64,000 nt of DNA, from assembly GCF_014205255.1 (NCBI RefSeq), contig NZ_JACHNE010000001.1, forward strand, positions 5,828,001 to 5,892,000. The letters are read 5' to 3'. This document shows positions 15,984-25,115 of this stretch, one piece after another (the stretch's first letter is position 1; each line of letters begins with the position of its first letter). The stretch is from Streptomyces caelestis. Its GTDB lineage: Bacteria > Actinomycetota > Actinomycetes > Streptomycetales > Streptomycetaceae. Below the pieces are notes generated by a model, which saw only the letters and a list, made by a program, of their open reading frames with translations, was not told where the DNA came from and made no database searches. The position numbers were made by a program, and so were the translations under genes.

Positions 15984-16067
15984 GCTCGTGTCGAGAATCC
16001 CGGCCCGGCTCCGACGTCCCGTGTGAGAGCCGCCCACCAGGGCGGTGAGAGCCGAAGGAGCGGACTG

Positions 16068-16481
16068 ATGAAGTACCTGGTCATGGTGCAGGGCACACAG
16101 GCGGACTACGACGCCATGGGCGGCAAGGCGTCGGCGACCTCCCCCGCCTGGAGCGCAGAGGAGGTCCAGGCCATGTTCGCCTACATGGGTGCCATCAACG
16201 ACGACCTCTCCGAGACGGGCGAACTCGTCGACGGGCAGGGCCTGGCCGAACCGGCGCAGACCCGGCACGTCACCCTCGGTGACGACGGCAAGGCGGTGAT
16301 CACCGACGGCCCGTACAGCGAGACCAAGGAGCTGCTGGCCGGCTACTGGGTCCTGGAGTGCGAGAGCCTGGAGCGCGTCACGGAGATCGCCGAGCGCGTC
16401 GCCCGGTGCCCCCAGCCGGCCGGCGCCCCCGACTACCCGGTCGTGATCCGTCCGATCATGGACGGCTCCGGGGACATCTGA
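16068..16481 (+). CDS. YciI/DGPF-family protein linked to ECF42 sigma factor
   Basis: 137 residues of the YCII-related fold. It contains the family hallmark as ITDGPYSETKELLAGYWVLE (DGPF with Tyr for Phe) and ends YPVVIRPIMD. These small proteins have a conserved pocket with Asp and His and are usually encoded beside ECF42 sigma factors, as here (28-bp gap to the next gene). The enzymatic role is unknown. ATG 16068 has a GAAGGAG site eight bases upstream. The pair presumably forms one operon, with the DGPF protein as regulator target or partner. Confidence 0.88.
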   Translation: MKYLVMVQGTQADYDAMGGKASATSPAWSAEEVQAMFAYMGAINDDLSETGELVDGQGLAEPAQTRHVTLGDDGKAVITDGPYSETKELLAGYWVLECESLERVTEIAERVARCPQPAGAPDYPVVIRPIMDGSGDI

Positions 16482-16509
16482 GGACCGGGCGACGCCGACG
16501 GACGCGCCG

Positions 16510-17730
16510 GTGAGGAGCACACCCGAGATCGAGGACCTGCTGCGCCGGAACGCGCCGCAGGTCCTCGGCGCGCTGGTCAGACGGTACGGGCACTTCGACG
16601 CCGCAGAGGACGCCGTACAGGAGGCGCTGCTCGCGGCGGCCGGGCAGTGGCCCTCGGCGGGGGTGCCCGGCAATCCGCGCGGCTGGCTGATCAAGGTCGC
16701 CTCGCGGCGGCTGACCGATGCCCTGCGCAGCGAGGAGGCGCGGCGGCAGCGCGAGGAGCGGGCGGCGGCGCTCACGCCCCGCGACGCCTTCACCGCCCCG
16801 CCGCCCGGGGAGCGGGCTCCCCGCGAGGACGACGCCCTCTCGCTGCTCTTCCTGTGCTGCCATCCGGACCTTCCGTCGCCCGCCCAGATCGCGCTCACCC
16901 TGCGCGCCGTCGGCGGTCTCACCACGGCGGAGATCGCCCGCGCCTACCTGGTGCCGGAGGCCACGATGGCGCAGCGCATCAGCCGGGCCAAGCAGAAAGT
17001 GCGGGGCGTGCGCTTCGGCCGGCCGGAGCGCTGGGAGCAGCGGCTGCCGTCCGTCCTCCAGACCCTCTACCTGATCTTCAACGAGGGATACACGGCCACC
17101 TCCGGAGCCGCCCTCCAGCGCCGGGACCTCGCGAGGGAGGCCGTACGCCTGACCCGCACCGCCCACCGGCTGCTCCCCGACGACTGCGAGGTGGCCGGCC
17201 TGCTCGCGCTGATGCTGCTCACCGACGCCCGCGGCGACGCGCGCAACGGACCGCACGGCGAGCTGATCCCCCTCGACGAGCAGGACCGGGACCGCTGGGA
17301 CAAGGCCGCGATCGAGGAGGGCGTCGCGCTGGTCACCGGGGTGCTGTCCCGGGGCCGGCCCGGGCCCTACCAACTGCGGGCCGCGATCGCCGCCGTCCAC
17401 GACGAGGCACCCTCGCCCGAGGCGACGGACTGGGCCGAGATCCTGGGTCTCTACGACGTCCTCGTGCGTCTGGTCCCCGGCCCGGTCGAACGCCTCAACC
17501 GCGCGGTAGCCGTCGCCATGGTGCACGGCCCGCACGCCGGCCTGTCGGAACTGGACGTCCTGGCAGGCGAGTTGAAGGGACACCGCCTGGACGCCGTACG
17601 CGGTCACCTCCTGGAGCGCGCGGGCGAGCCCGAAGCCGCCCGTGCCGCCTACGAGTCGGCGGCCGCCCAGACCCTCAGCCTGCCCGAGCAGCGCTATCTC
17701 CACGAGCGGGCGGAGCGGTTGAACCGCTAG
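16510..17730 (+). CDS. ECF42-type RNA polymerase sigma factor with C-terminal extension
   Basis: 406 residues starting at GTG. Residues about 1-75 are sigma region 2 (RYGHFDAAEDAVQEALLAA, GNPRGWLIKVASRRLTDALR); about 110-170 are region 4 (GGLTTAEIARAYLVPEATMA, ISRAKQKVRG). A further 230 residues form the helical, TPR-like extension typical of group ECF42 (LYLIFNEGYTATSG, LTRTAHRLLPDDCEVAGLLA, LNRAVAVAMVHGPHAGL). ECF42 factors lack a classical anti-sigma factor and are thought to be controlled through this extension; they drive genes for DGPF proteins such as the one just upstream. Confidence 0.92.
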   Translation: MRSTPEIEDLLRRNAPQVLGALVRRYGHFDAAEDAVQEALLAAAGQWPSAGVPGNPRGWLIKVASRRLTDALRSEEARRQREERAAALTPRDAFTAPPPGERAPREDDALSLLFLCCHPDLPSPAQIALTLRAVGGLTTAEIARAYLVPEATMAQRISRAKQKVRGVRFGRPERWEQRLPSVLQTLYLIFNEGYTATSGAALQRRDLAREAVRLTRTAHRLLPDDCEVAGLLALMLLTDARGDARNGPHGELIPLDEQDRDRWDKAAIEEGVALVTGVLSRGRPGPYQLRAAIAAVHDEAPSPEATDWAEILGLYDVLVRLVPGPVERLNRAVAVAMVHGPHAGLSELDVLAGELKGHRLDAVRGHLLERAGEPEAARAAYESAAAQTLSLPEQRYLHERAERLNR

Positions 17731-17740
17731 CGTGTGAGGC

Positions 17741-17977
17741 ATGGGCACGACGGGGGAGCGGCGCCGCAGGGTGTGGCGCCGGGTGGTGATCGTGTGGGCG
17801 CTGGCCGTGGTCGTCGGGGGTGGGCTGACGCGGTGGATGCGGGACTCGACGGAGCCTCGGGGGCCGTACGTCTGGGAGCAGACGAAGCCCGACGAGACAC
17901 CGGACCTGCCACCTTGCCCGACGTCTGCGGACGGCGGCGCCGTCGCGTGCGCGTACGTCGAAGCCGAAGCCCCCTAG
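17741..17977 (+). CDS. small membrane-anchored protein, function unknown
   Basis: 78 residues. An Arg-rich start (MGTTGERRRRVWRR) precedes one hydrophobic segment (VVIVWALAVVVGGGLTRW), then an acidic, Pro-rich outside part with two cysteines (PPCPTSADGGAVACAYVE) that could form a disulfide. It follows the ECF42 gene by 10 bp and may be its third operon member. Its stop shares the four bases CTAG at 17974-17977 with the stop of the convergent VOC gene. Confidence 0.6.
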   Translation: MGTTGERRRRVWRRVVIVWALAVVVGGGLTRWMRDSTEPRGPYVWEQTKPDETPDLPPCPTSADGGAVACAYVEAEAP

Positions 17978-18708
17978 ACCCGCAGGCTGCCCGTCTCCGG
18001 ATCCCGGTCCGTCAGGCAGTACGTGCTGCCCGCCGGGTCGCGCATCACTGTCCAGCCCGAGAAGCCGGCCACGAACACGGCCCCGAGCTCCTCGTGCCAG
18101 GCCCGGGTCGCATCGCGGTCCGCGCAGGCGAGGTCGAGGTGGGCGGAGGCCGGGCGGTCCTCGTCGAGGCGTTGCAGGAGCAGACGTACCGGCAGCCCGG
18201 GCGGCGGCTCGACCACGTGGAACTCCGGGAGTGAACCGGGCCGCGACGTCCAGCCGTCCAGCAGCCCGCTCCAGAAGGCGACTTCGGCGTCGTAGGCGGA
18301 CGGCGGCACGTCCACGCACACCTGGTCGAGACGGCTGCCTCGCACCACCCCCGGCCGCGACGACTGCCCCCGCCAAGGGTCCGCGCAGAACAACTGTCCG
18401 CCGGGCGACCGCAGCACGACGAGCGACCCGAGGTCGGCCACCACGCTCGCGCCGAGCCGCGTCGCCGAGTCGGCGAAGTCCCTTACGTCGTCCACACAGA
18501 AGTCGAGATGCGCACCGCCGTTCCCCGATCGCACCGCCTGGGCCTTCAGACAGGCGTCGGCGCCGTCCGGGACCAGCGTGACGAACTCGGAGTCCTCACC
18601 GCGCAGTTCGGACAGCCGGGTGTCCGTGACCGCCGTCCAGAAGTCACAGGCGGTGCCGAAGGCCTCGCGCGGGCGGTCGATGAAGGCGTACGTCCAGCGG
18701 ATTCTCAT
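17974..18708 (-). CDS. VOC superfamily protein (two glyoxalase-like domains)
   Basis: 244 residues made of two vicinal-oxygen-chelate modules, about 1-115 and 125-244. Each has the beta-alpha-beta-beta-beta pattern; the ends FCADPWRG and YCLTDRDPETG are typical. Candidate metal ligands are HLDFCVDD and the Glu-rich strands, but the full His/Glu set cannot be confirmed. Roles in this superfamily range from lyases to dioxygenases and resistance proteins; none can be chosen. ATG 18708 gives the usual MRIRWTYAFID start. Confidence 0.8.
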   Translation of the reverse strand: MRIRWTYAFIDRPREAFGTACDFWTAVTDTRLSELRGEDSEFVTLVPDGADACLKAQAVRSGNGGAHLDFCVDDVRDFADSATRLGASVVADLGSLVVLRSPGGQLFCADPWRGQSSRPGVVRGSRLDQVCVDVPPSAYDAEVAFWSGLLDGWTSRPGSLPEFHVVEPPPGLPVRLLLQRLDEDRPASAHLDLACADRDATRAWHEELGAVFVAGFSGWTVMRDPAGSTYCLTDRDPETGSLRV

Positions 18709-18813
18709 GGTCGCGATCGTAGAGGGGCGAGGTCGCCGCCACCCGCGTGAACCTTGACCAGCCTTTGCCTCGCCGTTCCCCGCCTATTGGCCTGTACTTG
18801 TTTGCATTCAGGA

Positions 18814-19968
<1,155 letters not shown>

Positions 19969-19984
19969 ACGACGGGGAGTCGAC

Positions 19985-20218
19985 ATGCATCTGGACTGGA
20001 CCGCGCTCGGCCAGGTCACCGCGGTGAGCATCGGCGTCACCGTCGCCGTGGTCGTCGTCTTCGCCCTCGGCGTCCTCGGCCTCGCCCGACTGGAGGGCGC
20101 CCCCGCACAGCAGGGCCGCAGCGCCGCCCTCGGTCGCACCCAGGCGGCGCTGTGCTTCCTCGCCTGCGCGGCCGTGGTGGCGTACGGGATCTTCCTGATC
20201 GTCCCGCAGTTCCATTGA
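19985..20218 (+). CDS. small membrane protein downstream of the phosphate transporter
   Basis: 77 residues with two hydrophobic segments (about 8-33 TAVSIGVTVAVVVVFALGVL and 53-72 ALCFLACAAVVAYGIFLIV) joined by a short Gly/Ala/Arg loop. It sits 16 bp after the PiT gene behind a GGGGAGTCG site, so it is cotranscribed. Small proteins in this position recur in streptomycetes. Its role, perhaps an accessory of the transporter, is inferred from position only. Confidence 0.72.
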   Translation: MHLDWTALGQVTAVSIGVTVAVVVVFALGVLGLARLEGAPAQQGRSAALGRTQAALCFLACAAVVAYGIFLIVPQFH

Positions 20219-20240
20219 GCGGCACCGACCGCCACCCATG

Positions 20241-20281
20241 ACGAAGGGGCCCGGCCGGTTCTCCCGGCCGGGCCCCTTCGT
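20241..20281. terminator. perfect 18-bp stem, bidirectional terminator
   Basis: ACGAAGGGGCCCGGCCGG, loop TTCTC, CCGGCCGGGCCCCTTCGT. It lies between the convergent phosphate-transport operon and sodN and can stop both. Confidence 0.9.
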
Positions 20282-20293
20282 CTGCCCTTGACT

Positions 20294-20689
20294 TCAGGCC
20301 TTCTTGGTCTCCCAGAAGATCTTGTCGATCTGGGCGATGTAGTCCAGCGCCTTCTGGCCGGTCGCCGGGTCGGTCGAGCCCTTGGCGGCCGAGAGGGCCT
20401 TGAGGGCGTCGTTGACCAGCTGGTGCAGCTCGGGGTACTTCTCGAAGTGCGGCGGCTTGAAGTAGTCGCTCCACAGCACGGACACGTGGTGCTTCGCGAG
20501 CTCCGCGCGCTGCTCCTTGATGGTGGTGGCACGCGCCTGGAAGTGCGGGTCGTCGTTGCCGGCCATCTTCTCCTGGATGGCCTTCACCGACTCCGCCTCG
20601 ATGCGGGCCTGGGCAGGGTCGTACACACCGCAGGGAAGGTCACAGTGTGCGCTGACCTTGACCTTGGGGGCAAACAGGCGGGAAAGCAT
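20294..20689 (-). CDS. sodN: nickel-containing superoxide dismutase precursor
   Basis: 131 residues. A 14-residue leader (MLSRLFAPKVKVSA) is followed by the mature start HCDLPCGVYDP: His1, Cys2 and Cys6 form the nickel hook, with D3, P5 and Y9 also conserved. The rest is the four-helix bundle of NiSOD (VKAIQEKMAGNDDPHFQARA, HHVSVLWSDYFKPPHFEKYP). It disproportionates superoxide in the cytoplasm and needs proteolytic removal of the leader, performed by SodX, encoded divergently next door. The start ATG at 20689 gives exactly the known leader length. Confidence 0.97.
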   Translation of the reverse strand: MLSRLFAPKVKVSAHCDLPCGVYDPAQARIEAESVKAIQEKMAGNDDPHFQARATTIKEQRAELAKHHVSVLWSDYFKPPHFEKYPELHQLVNDALKALSAAKGSTDPATGQKALDYIAQIDKIFWETKKA

Positions 20690-20834
20690 GGAGCATTCCT
20701 TCCTCGTGATCGTCTTCTCACAGGGGACATTACTCCGTGAGGGAGGGGTTTTCGCGAGTGCCCCCTGGGGCTTAGGACAAAAGTCCGGGGTGAGACTGAG
20801 ACTGGTGGACGAAGAACCGGGGAGGTGCCGGGTG

Positions 20835-21278
20835 ATGCCGGAGCTGTCGCAGGAGTCCGAGCGGGGGAGGTCGGCCGCGCCCTTCGGGGTGGCCGAGGTG
20901 ACCGGTCCGTCCATGGTGCCCACGCTGTACCACGGGGACCGGCTCCTGGTGCACTACGGTGCCCGCGTCAAGCCCGGTGACGTCGTCGTGCTGCGGCACC
21001 CGTTCCAGCAGGACCTGCTCGTCGTCAAGCGGATCGCCCAGCGGCGGGAGAACGGCTGGTGGGTGCTCGGGGACAACGCGTACGCAGGCGGCGACAGCAC
21101 CGACTACGGCGTCGTGCCCGACGACCTGGTGCTGGGGCGGGTCCGGTTCCGCTACCGGCCGCTCAGGTCCGATCGGCGTTCGCCCTGGGCGCTGCTGGGC
21201 TGGGCACTGTCGGCCGCCAGGCCCGTCTTGTCGGGCAGGCCGGGCCGGGCGGCTTCGAGGCGTTTGCGGGCGCGGTAG
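20835..21278 (+). CDS. sodX: SodX, S26-family protease for NiSOD maturation
   Basis: 147 residues of the signal-peptidase-like S26 family but with no N-terminal membrane anchor. The catalytic serine is in EVTGPSMVPTLYHGD and the catalytic lysine in LLVVKRIAQRR; GWWVLGDNAYAGGDSTDYG is the conserved box. It processes the SodN leader and is needed for nickel insertion. The start may be ATG 20835 or GTG 20832. The Arg-rich C-terminal 42 codons overlap, antisense, the 3' end of the CGNR protein gene by 127 bp. Confidence 0.92.
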   Translation: MPELSQESERGRSAAPFGVAEVTGPSMVPTLYHGDRLLVHYGARVKPGDVVVLRHPFQQDLLVVKRIAQRRENGWWVLGDNAYAGGDSTDYGVVPDDLVLGRVRFRYRPLRSDRRSPWALLGWALSAARPVLSGRPGRAASRRLRAR

Positions 21279-21811
21279 GCCGCCACGTTGGCACGGGTCG
21301 CGCAGCGGTCGGAGCAGTAGCGCCGGGAGCGGTTGGTGGAGGTGTCCAGGTAGGCGTTGCGGCAGGGCGCGGCCTCGCACAGGCCGAGCCGGTCCACGCC
21401 GTACTCGGTGAGGTGGAACGCCAGGCCCATCGCGGCGATCGCCGCGTAGCCGGCGGTCGCGTTGGACGGGTGGTCCGCCAGGTGCATGTGCCACAGGGGG
21501 CGGCCGTCGTCGTCACGGAAGTCGTGCCCGGAGATCTGGGGGCTCACCGGGAACTCCAGCAGCAGTGAGTTCAGCAGGTCCACGGCGAGCGTCTCGTCGC
21601 CGGTGTCGGCCGCCTCGAAGACCGCGCGCAGCCGGGCCCGGACCGAGCGGAAGCGCGTGACGTCCGCGTCGGTGGTGCGGCGGGCCGCCGACTGGTTGGC
21701 GCCGAACAGCTCGCGAACCGCCTCGACCGACGTCAGGGTGTCCTTGCCCCGGGCCGGTTCCTCGGTGTTGACGAGGCGCACCGCATAGTCCGAGTAATAG
21801 GCCAGTTCCAC
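21152..21811 (-). CDS. CGNR zinc finger (ABATE-type) regulator
   Basis: 219 residues starting at GTG. The N-terminal about 140 residues are the ABATE (putative stress-responsive) domain (MELAYYSDYAVRLVNTEEP), and the C-terminal zinc finger reads LGLCEAAPCRNAYLDTSTNR, then SRRYCSDRCATRANVAAYR, the CGNR-type pattern of four cysteines. These proteins are thought to be transcription regulators. The last 36 codons (about residue 184 on) are low-complexity, beyond the conserved core, and overlap sodX, so the true function may not need them. Confidence 0.85.
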   Translation of the reverse strand: MELAYYSDYAVRLVNTEEPARGKDTLTSVEAVRELFGANQSAARRTTDADVTRFRSVRARLRAVFEAADTGDETLAVDLLNSLLLEFPVSPQISGHDFRDDDGRPLWHMHLADHPSNATAGYAAIAAMGLAFHLTEYGVDRLGLCEAAPCRNAYLDTSTNRSRRYCSDRCATRANVAAYRARKRLEAARPGLPDKTGLAADSAQPSSAQGERRSDLSGR

Positions 21812-21898
21812 TTGTAGTCCTTACGGAGGGGCTTGATTGTCGTGAGCGCGCACTCGTAACAGCTGATGGTGCGTCCAGGGTATTACGAGGGAGGGGCT

Positions 21899-22200
21899 CG
21901 ACGACGGACGCGAACACCACCACGGCCACCGCCCACTGGCAGCCCTGGCAGGAGAGCTGGGTGGCAGCCGGAGTGGTACCTGCCCGACCGCGAGGAGCGG
22001 TGCCGCCGGATCATGTCCGACATGGTCGAGGCCCTCGTGGGCACCGCCCCGCGCGTCCTCGGCCTCGCCTGCGGCACGGGCGGCATCACCGCCCGCCTGC
22101 TCGCCCGGTTCCCGGACGCCACCAGCACCGGCGTCGCCCCCGACCCGGCGCTCCTCGCCATCGCCCAGGGGCCTCCCGGGCTCGGACCACGCACAGGATG
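21899..22200 (+). pseudogene. frameshifted, truncated SAM-dependent methyltransferase remnant
   Basis: One frame reads TDANTTTATAHWQPWQESW from 21899 to about 21957; it then continues in another frame as QPEWYLPDREERCRRIMSDM, VEALVGTAPRVLGLACGTGG, ITARLLARFPDATSTG. This is the start and motif I (LACGTGG) of a class I methyltransferase broken by a frameshift near 21960. Homology is lost after about 22165. A possible C-terminal fragment (GAGPVWCSVSDTLLLALMQH) appears at about 22310-22370. No intact reading frame remains. The rest of the 21812-22421 gap holds no gene apart from the terminator at 22371-22409. Confidence 0.7.
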
Positions 22201-22370
22201 TGCGTCGCCGCCCCGGGGTTGAGTACGCCGGGGGCCAGTGCGCCCAGGACGTTCGGGGCGCGCGGCTGAAGGGGCTCACCCCTGCTCGGTCTTCAGAAAC
22301 GGTTCGCGGGGGCCGGGCCGGTGTGGTGCTCGGTCTCCGACACCCTGCTGCTCGCCCTGATGCAGCACGC

Positions 22371-22409
22371 CGAAGGGGGCGGTACGGAGTTCCCGTACCG
22401 CCCCCTTCG
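22371..22409. terminator. perfect 17-bp stem terminator of the glutamate ABC operon
   Basis: CGAAGGGGGCGGTACGG, loop AGTTC, CCGTACCGCCCCCTTCG. It lies 12 bp past the stop of the ATPase gene on the minus strand. Confidence 0.88.
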
Positions 22410-22421
22410 ATGTGGGTGACG

Positions 22422-23183
22422 TCAGAGCACCTTGGACAGGAACGACTTCGTCCGCTCGTGCTGCGGGTTCGTCAGCACCTCACGCGGGTGACCGGATTCG
22501 ACCACCACACCGCCGTCCATGAAGACCAGGCTGTCGCCCACCTCGCGGGCGAAGCCCATCTCGTGGGTCACGACGATCATCGTCATACCGGACTCGGCGA
22601 GGTCGCGCATGACGTCCAGGACGTCACCGACCAGCTCCGGGTCGAGCGCCGAGGTCGGCTCGTCGAACAGCATCAGCTTGGGGTCCATGGCGAGGGCCCG
22701 CGCGATGGCGACGCGCTGCTGCTGGCCGCCGGAGAGCTGCGAGGGGTAGCTGCCCGCCTTGTCGGCCAGGCCCACCCGGTCCAGGAGCTCCAGGGCACGC
22801 AGCCGGGCCTGGCTTCTGCTCACGCCCTTGACCTGGACCGGTGCCTCCATGACGTTCTCCACGGCCGTCATGTGCGGGAACAGGTTGAAGCGCTGGAAGA
22901 CCATGCCGATGTCCCGGCGCTTGCGGGCGACCTCGCTGTCCTTCAGCTCGTAGAGCTTGTCACCCTTCTGGCGGTAGCCGACCAGTTCCCCGTCCACGTA
23001 CAGCCGGCCCGCGTTGATCTGCTCCAGGTGGTTGATGCACCTGAGGAAGGTCGACTTGCCGGAGCCGGAGGGGCCGATGAGGCAGAACACCTCGCCGGAC
23101 TTCACCTCCAGGTCGATGCCCTTGAGGACCTCTACGGGACCGAAGGACTTGTGGACGCCTTCGGCCTTGACCATGGCAGTCAT
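22422..23183 (-). CDS. gluA: amino acid ABC transporter ATP-binding protein (GluA type)
   Basis: 253 residues. Walker A GPSGSGKST, Q-loop VFQRFNLFPHM, signature LSGGQQQRVAIARAL, Walker B LMLFDEPTSALDPE and the H-loop VVTHEM are all intact. The wording matches polar amino acid (glutamate/glutamine) importers. Its start overlaps the permease stop by 4 nt (ATGA), so it is the last gene of a three-gene operon: binding lipoprotein, permease, ATPase. A corynebacterial gluABCD operon has two permeases; here only one is present, so it probably acts as a homodimer. Confidence 0.92.
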   Translation of the reverse strand: MTAMVKAEGVHKSFGPVEVLKGIDLEVKSGEVFCLIGPSGSGKSTFLRCINHLEQINAGRLYVDGELVGYRQKGDKLYELKDSEVARKRRDIGMVFQRFNLFPHMTAVENVMEAPVQVKGVSRSQARLRALELLDRVGLADKAGSYPSQLSGGQQQRVAIARALAMDPKLMLFDEPTSALDPELVGDVLDVMRDLAESGMTMIVVTHEMGFAREVGDSLVFMDGGVVVESGHPREVLTNPQHERTKSFLSKVL

Positions 23184-24124
23184 GCGGTACCTCCCGCCGA
23201 CGGACGGTTCGACAGGGACAGCAGGTTGGCCTTGATCTTCTGGAACGGGGTGTCCGGAAGCGACCGGCTCGAACCACGCGCGTAGTACCGCTCCAGGTAG
23301 TACTGGCCGATGCTGAAGACCGAGGTCAGCAGCAGGTACCAGGCGGCCGCCAGGAACAGCATCTCCGCTGGGGCGCCGGAGGTCTGGCCGATGTCCTGGG
23401 CCACGCGGAACAACTCGGAGTACTGGACGACCGAGACCAGCGAGGTCGTCTTCAGCATGTTGATGACCTCGTTGCCCGTCGGCGGCACGATCACGCGCAT
23501 CGCCTGCGGGATGACGATCCGGCGCAGCGTCTTGGCGTGGCTCATGCCCAGCGCGTGCGACGCCTCGGTCTGGCCCTCGTCGACCGAGAGCAGACCGGCA
23601 CGGCAGATCTCCGCCATGTACGCGGCCTCGTTGAGACCGAGGCCCAGCAGTGCCGTCAGGAACGGGGTCATGAAGTCCGACCACTCGTCCTTGTAGAACG
23701 GCCCGAGGTTGATGTACTCGAAGACCAGTCCCAGGTTGAACCAGACCACCAGCTGCACCAGGACCGGCGTACCGCGGAAGAACCAGATGTAGAACCACGA
23801 GATCGCCGAGGTCACCGGGTTCTTCGACAGGCGCATCACGGCCAGCATGATGCCGCCGACGATGCCGATCACCATGGACAGGACGGTGATCAGGAGGGTC
23901 CTGCCCACACCCTGCAGGACGCGGTCGTCGAAGAAGTAGTCCGGGATCGCGTCCCAGTTGATCTTGCCCTGGGAGAACGCGTAGACGACCCCGACCAGCA
24001 GGGCGATGGCGACGACGGCGGAGACGTACCGCCCGTAGTGCCGGACCGGGATGGCCTTGATGGCCTCCGGTCCGGCCGGGGGCGTGTCGGACGGCCCCGT
24101 CGTCTTGTCGATGTCAACAGTCAC
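23180..24124 (-). CDS. amino acid ABC transporter permease
   Basis: 314 residues starting at GTG. A polar N-terminus and one extra helix (about 35-53) precede the five-helix permease core. The EAA loop reads EASHALGMSHAKTLRRIVIP (E-A-x9-G-x9-I-x-x-P), which docks on the ATPase. FRGTPVLVQLVVWF is typical of His/Glu/Gln-type permeases. The gene is 31 bp behind the binding-protein gene and overlaps the ATPase gene by 4 nt. Confidence 0.92.
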   Translation of the reverse strand: MTVDIDKTTGPSDTPPAGPEAIKAIPVRHYGRYVSAVVAIALLVGVVYAFSQGKINWDAIPDYFFDDRVLQGVGRTLLITVLSMVIGIVGGIMLAVMRLSKNPVTSAISWFYIWFFRGTPVLVQLVVWFNLGLVFEYINLGPFYKDEWSDFMTPFLTALLGLGLNEAAYMAEICRAGLLSVDEGQTEASHALGMSHAKTLRRIVIPQAMRVIVPPTGNEVINMLKTTSLVSVVQYSELFRVAQDIGQTSGAPAEMLFLAAAWYLLLTSVFSIGQYYLERYYARGSSRSLPDTPFQKIKANLLSLSNRPSAGGTA

Positions 24125-24155
24125 GGGTGTTGCCTTTCAGTGCCGCTGCGTCGCG

Positions 24156-25115
24156 TCACTTGCCGCCGGCGTTGATGGTGGCTTCCTTCACGGCGCCGTC
24201 CGTGACGCCCCACTTCTTGAGGATCTTCTCGTACTCGCCGTTCTTGATGATCGCGTCCAGCGCGGCCTTGAGGGCGTCGCGGAGCTGCGTCTGGCTCTTG
24301 GCGACCGCGATGCCGTACGGGGCGGCCTCGACCTGCTCGCCGACCAGCTGGAAGTCCTTGCCGCCGCCGGAGGTCTTCACGGCGTACGCGGCGACCGGGA
24401 AGTCGGACGAGCCGGCGTCGGCGCCGCCCGCGCGCAGGCGGGTCTGGGCCTGCTGGTCGTTGTCGAAGGCCTCGATCGACATCTTCTTGTTCGCCGGGCA
24501 CTTCTTCGCCTCGGCCTTGGCGAGGTTCTCGGAGGTCGTGCCGCGCTGCAGCACGATCTTCTTGCCGCACAGGTCGGACCAGGTCTTGATGCCCTGGTCG
24601 TCGCCCTTCTTGGTGTAGATCGAGACACCGGCGGTGAAGTAGTCCACGAAGTCGACACCCTCGCCGACCTTCTTGCCGGTGTCCGGGTCGATGCCCTCCT
24701 GACGCTCCTTGGAGTCGGTCATCGCGGACATCGCGATGTCGTACCGCTTGGAGCGCAGGCCGGTGAGCAGGGTGTCGAAGGTGCCGTTCTCGAACTGGAA
24801 GTCGACACCGAGCTGCTTGCCCATGGCGGCCGCGATGTCCGGGTCGATGCCGACGACCTTGCCGGAGCTGTCCTTGAACTCGACCGGGGCGTACGCGATG
24901 TCCGCACCGACCTTGACGACGCCCTTGTCGCGGATCGACTTCGGCAGCTTGTCGGCGAGCGGGGCCGCGGCCGTCGCGGTCTCGCTGTCCGAGCCGGTGT
25001 CCTTGGTCTGGTCACCGCATCCGGTGAGCATCAGCGCGCCTGCGACCGCGATCGCACCGACCGCTGCTAGCCGGGAGTGCGCGGCGGTCGTACGACGGGT
25101 GGAGCTTGCGGTCAT
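24156..25115 (-). CDS. amino acid ABC transporter substrate-binding lipoprotein
   Basis: 319 residues. The signal peptide ends in a lipobox (ALMLTGCGDQ), so the mature protein is tethered to the outside of the membrane. Family 3 solute-binding features follow: VVKVGADIAYAPVEFKDSSG, VGIDPDIAAAMGKQLGVDFQ and DIAMSAMTDSKERQEGIDFV-like strands with conserved Arg/Asp for the amino acid backbone. The context fits glutamate or a related polar amino acid. ATG 25115 is preferred because it gives a standard-length signal with the RRTTAAHSR basic region. Confidence 0.9.
   Translation of the reverse strand: MTASSTRRTTAAHSRLAAVGAIAVAGALMLTGCGDQTKDTGSDSETATAAAPLADKLPKSIRDKGVVKVGADIAYAPVEFKDSSGKVVGIDPDIAAAMGKQLGVDFQFENGTFDTLLTGLRSKRYDIAMSAMTDSKERQEGIDPDTGKKVGEGVDFVDYFTAGVSIYTKKGDDQGIKTWSDLCGKKIVLQRGTTSENLAKAEAKKCPANKKMSIEAFDNDQQAQTRLRAGGADAGSSDFPVAAYAVKTSGGGKDFQLVGEQVEAAPYGIAVAKSQTQLRDALKAALDAIIKNGEYEKILKKWGVTDGAVKEATINAGGK

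Noticed and set aside
18709..18813. Possible PHO box or -35/-10 pair before the phosphate transporter
   Set aside because: No GTTCACC-type repeats were found, and the TTGACC hexamer has no -10 at a usable distance.
20690..20834. Nur operator in the sodN/sodX divergent region
   Set aside because: No TTGCAA-type inverted repeat is visible.
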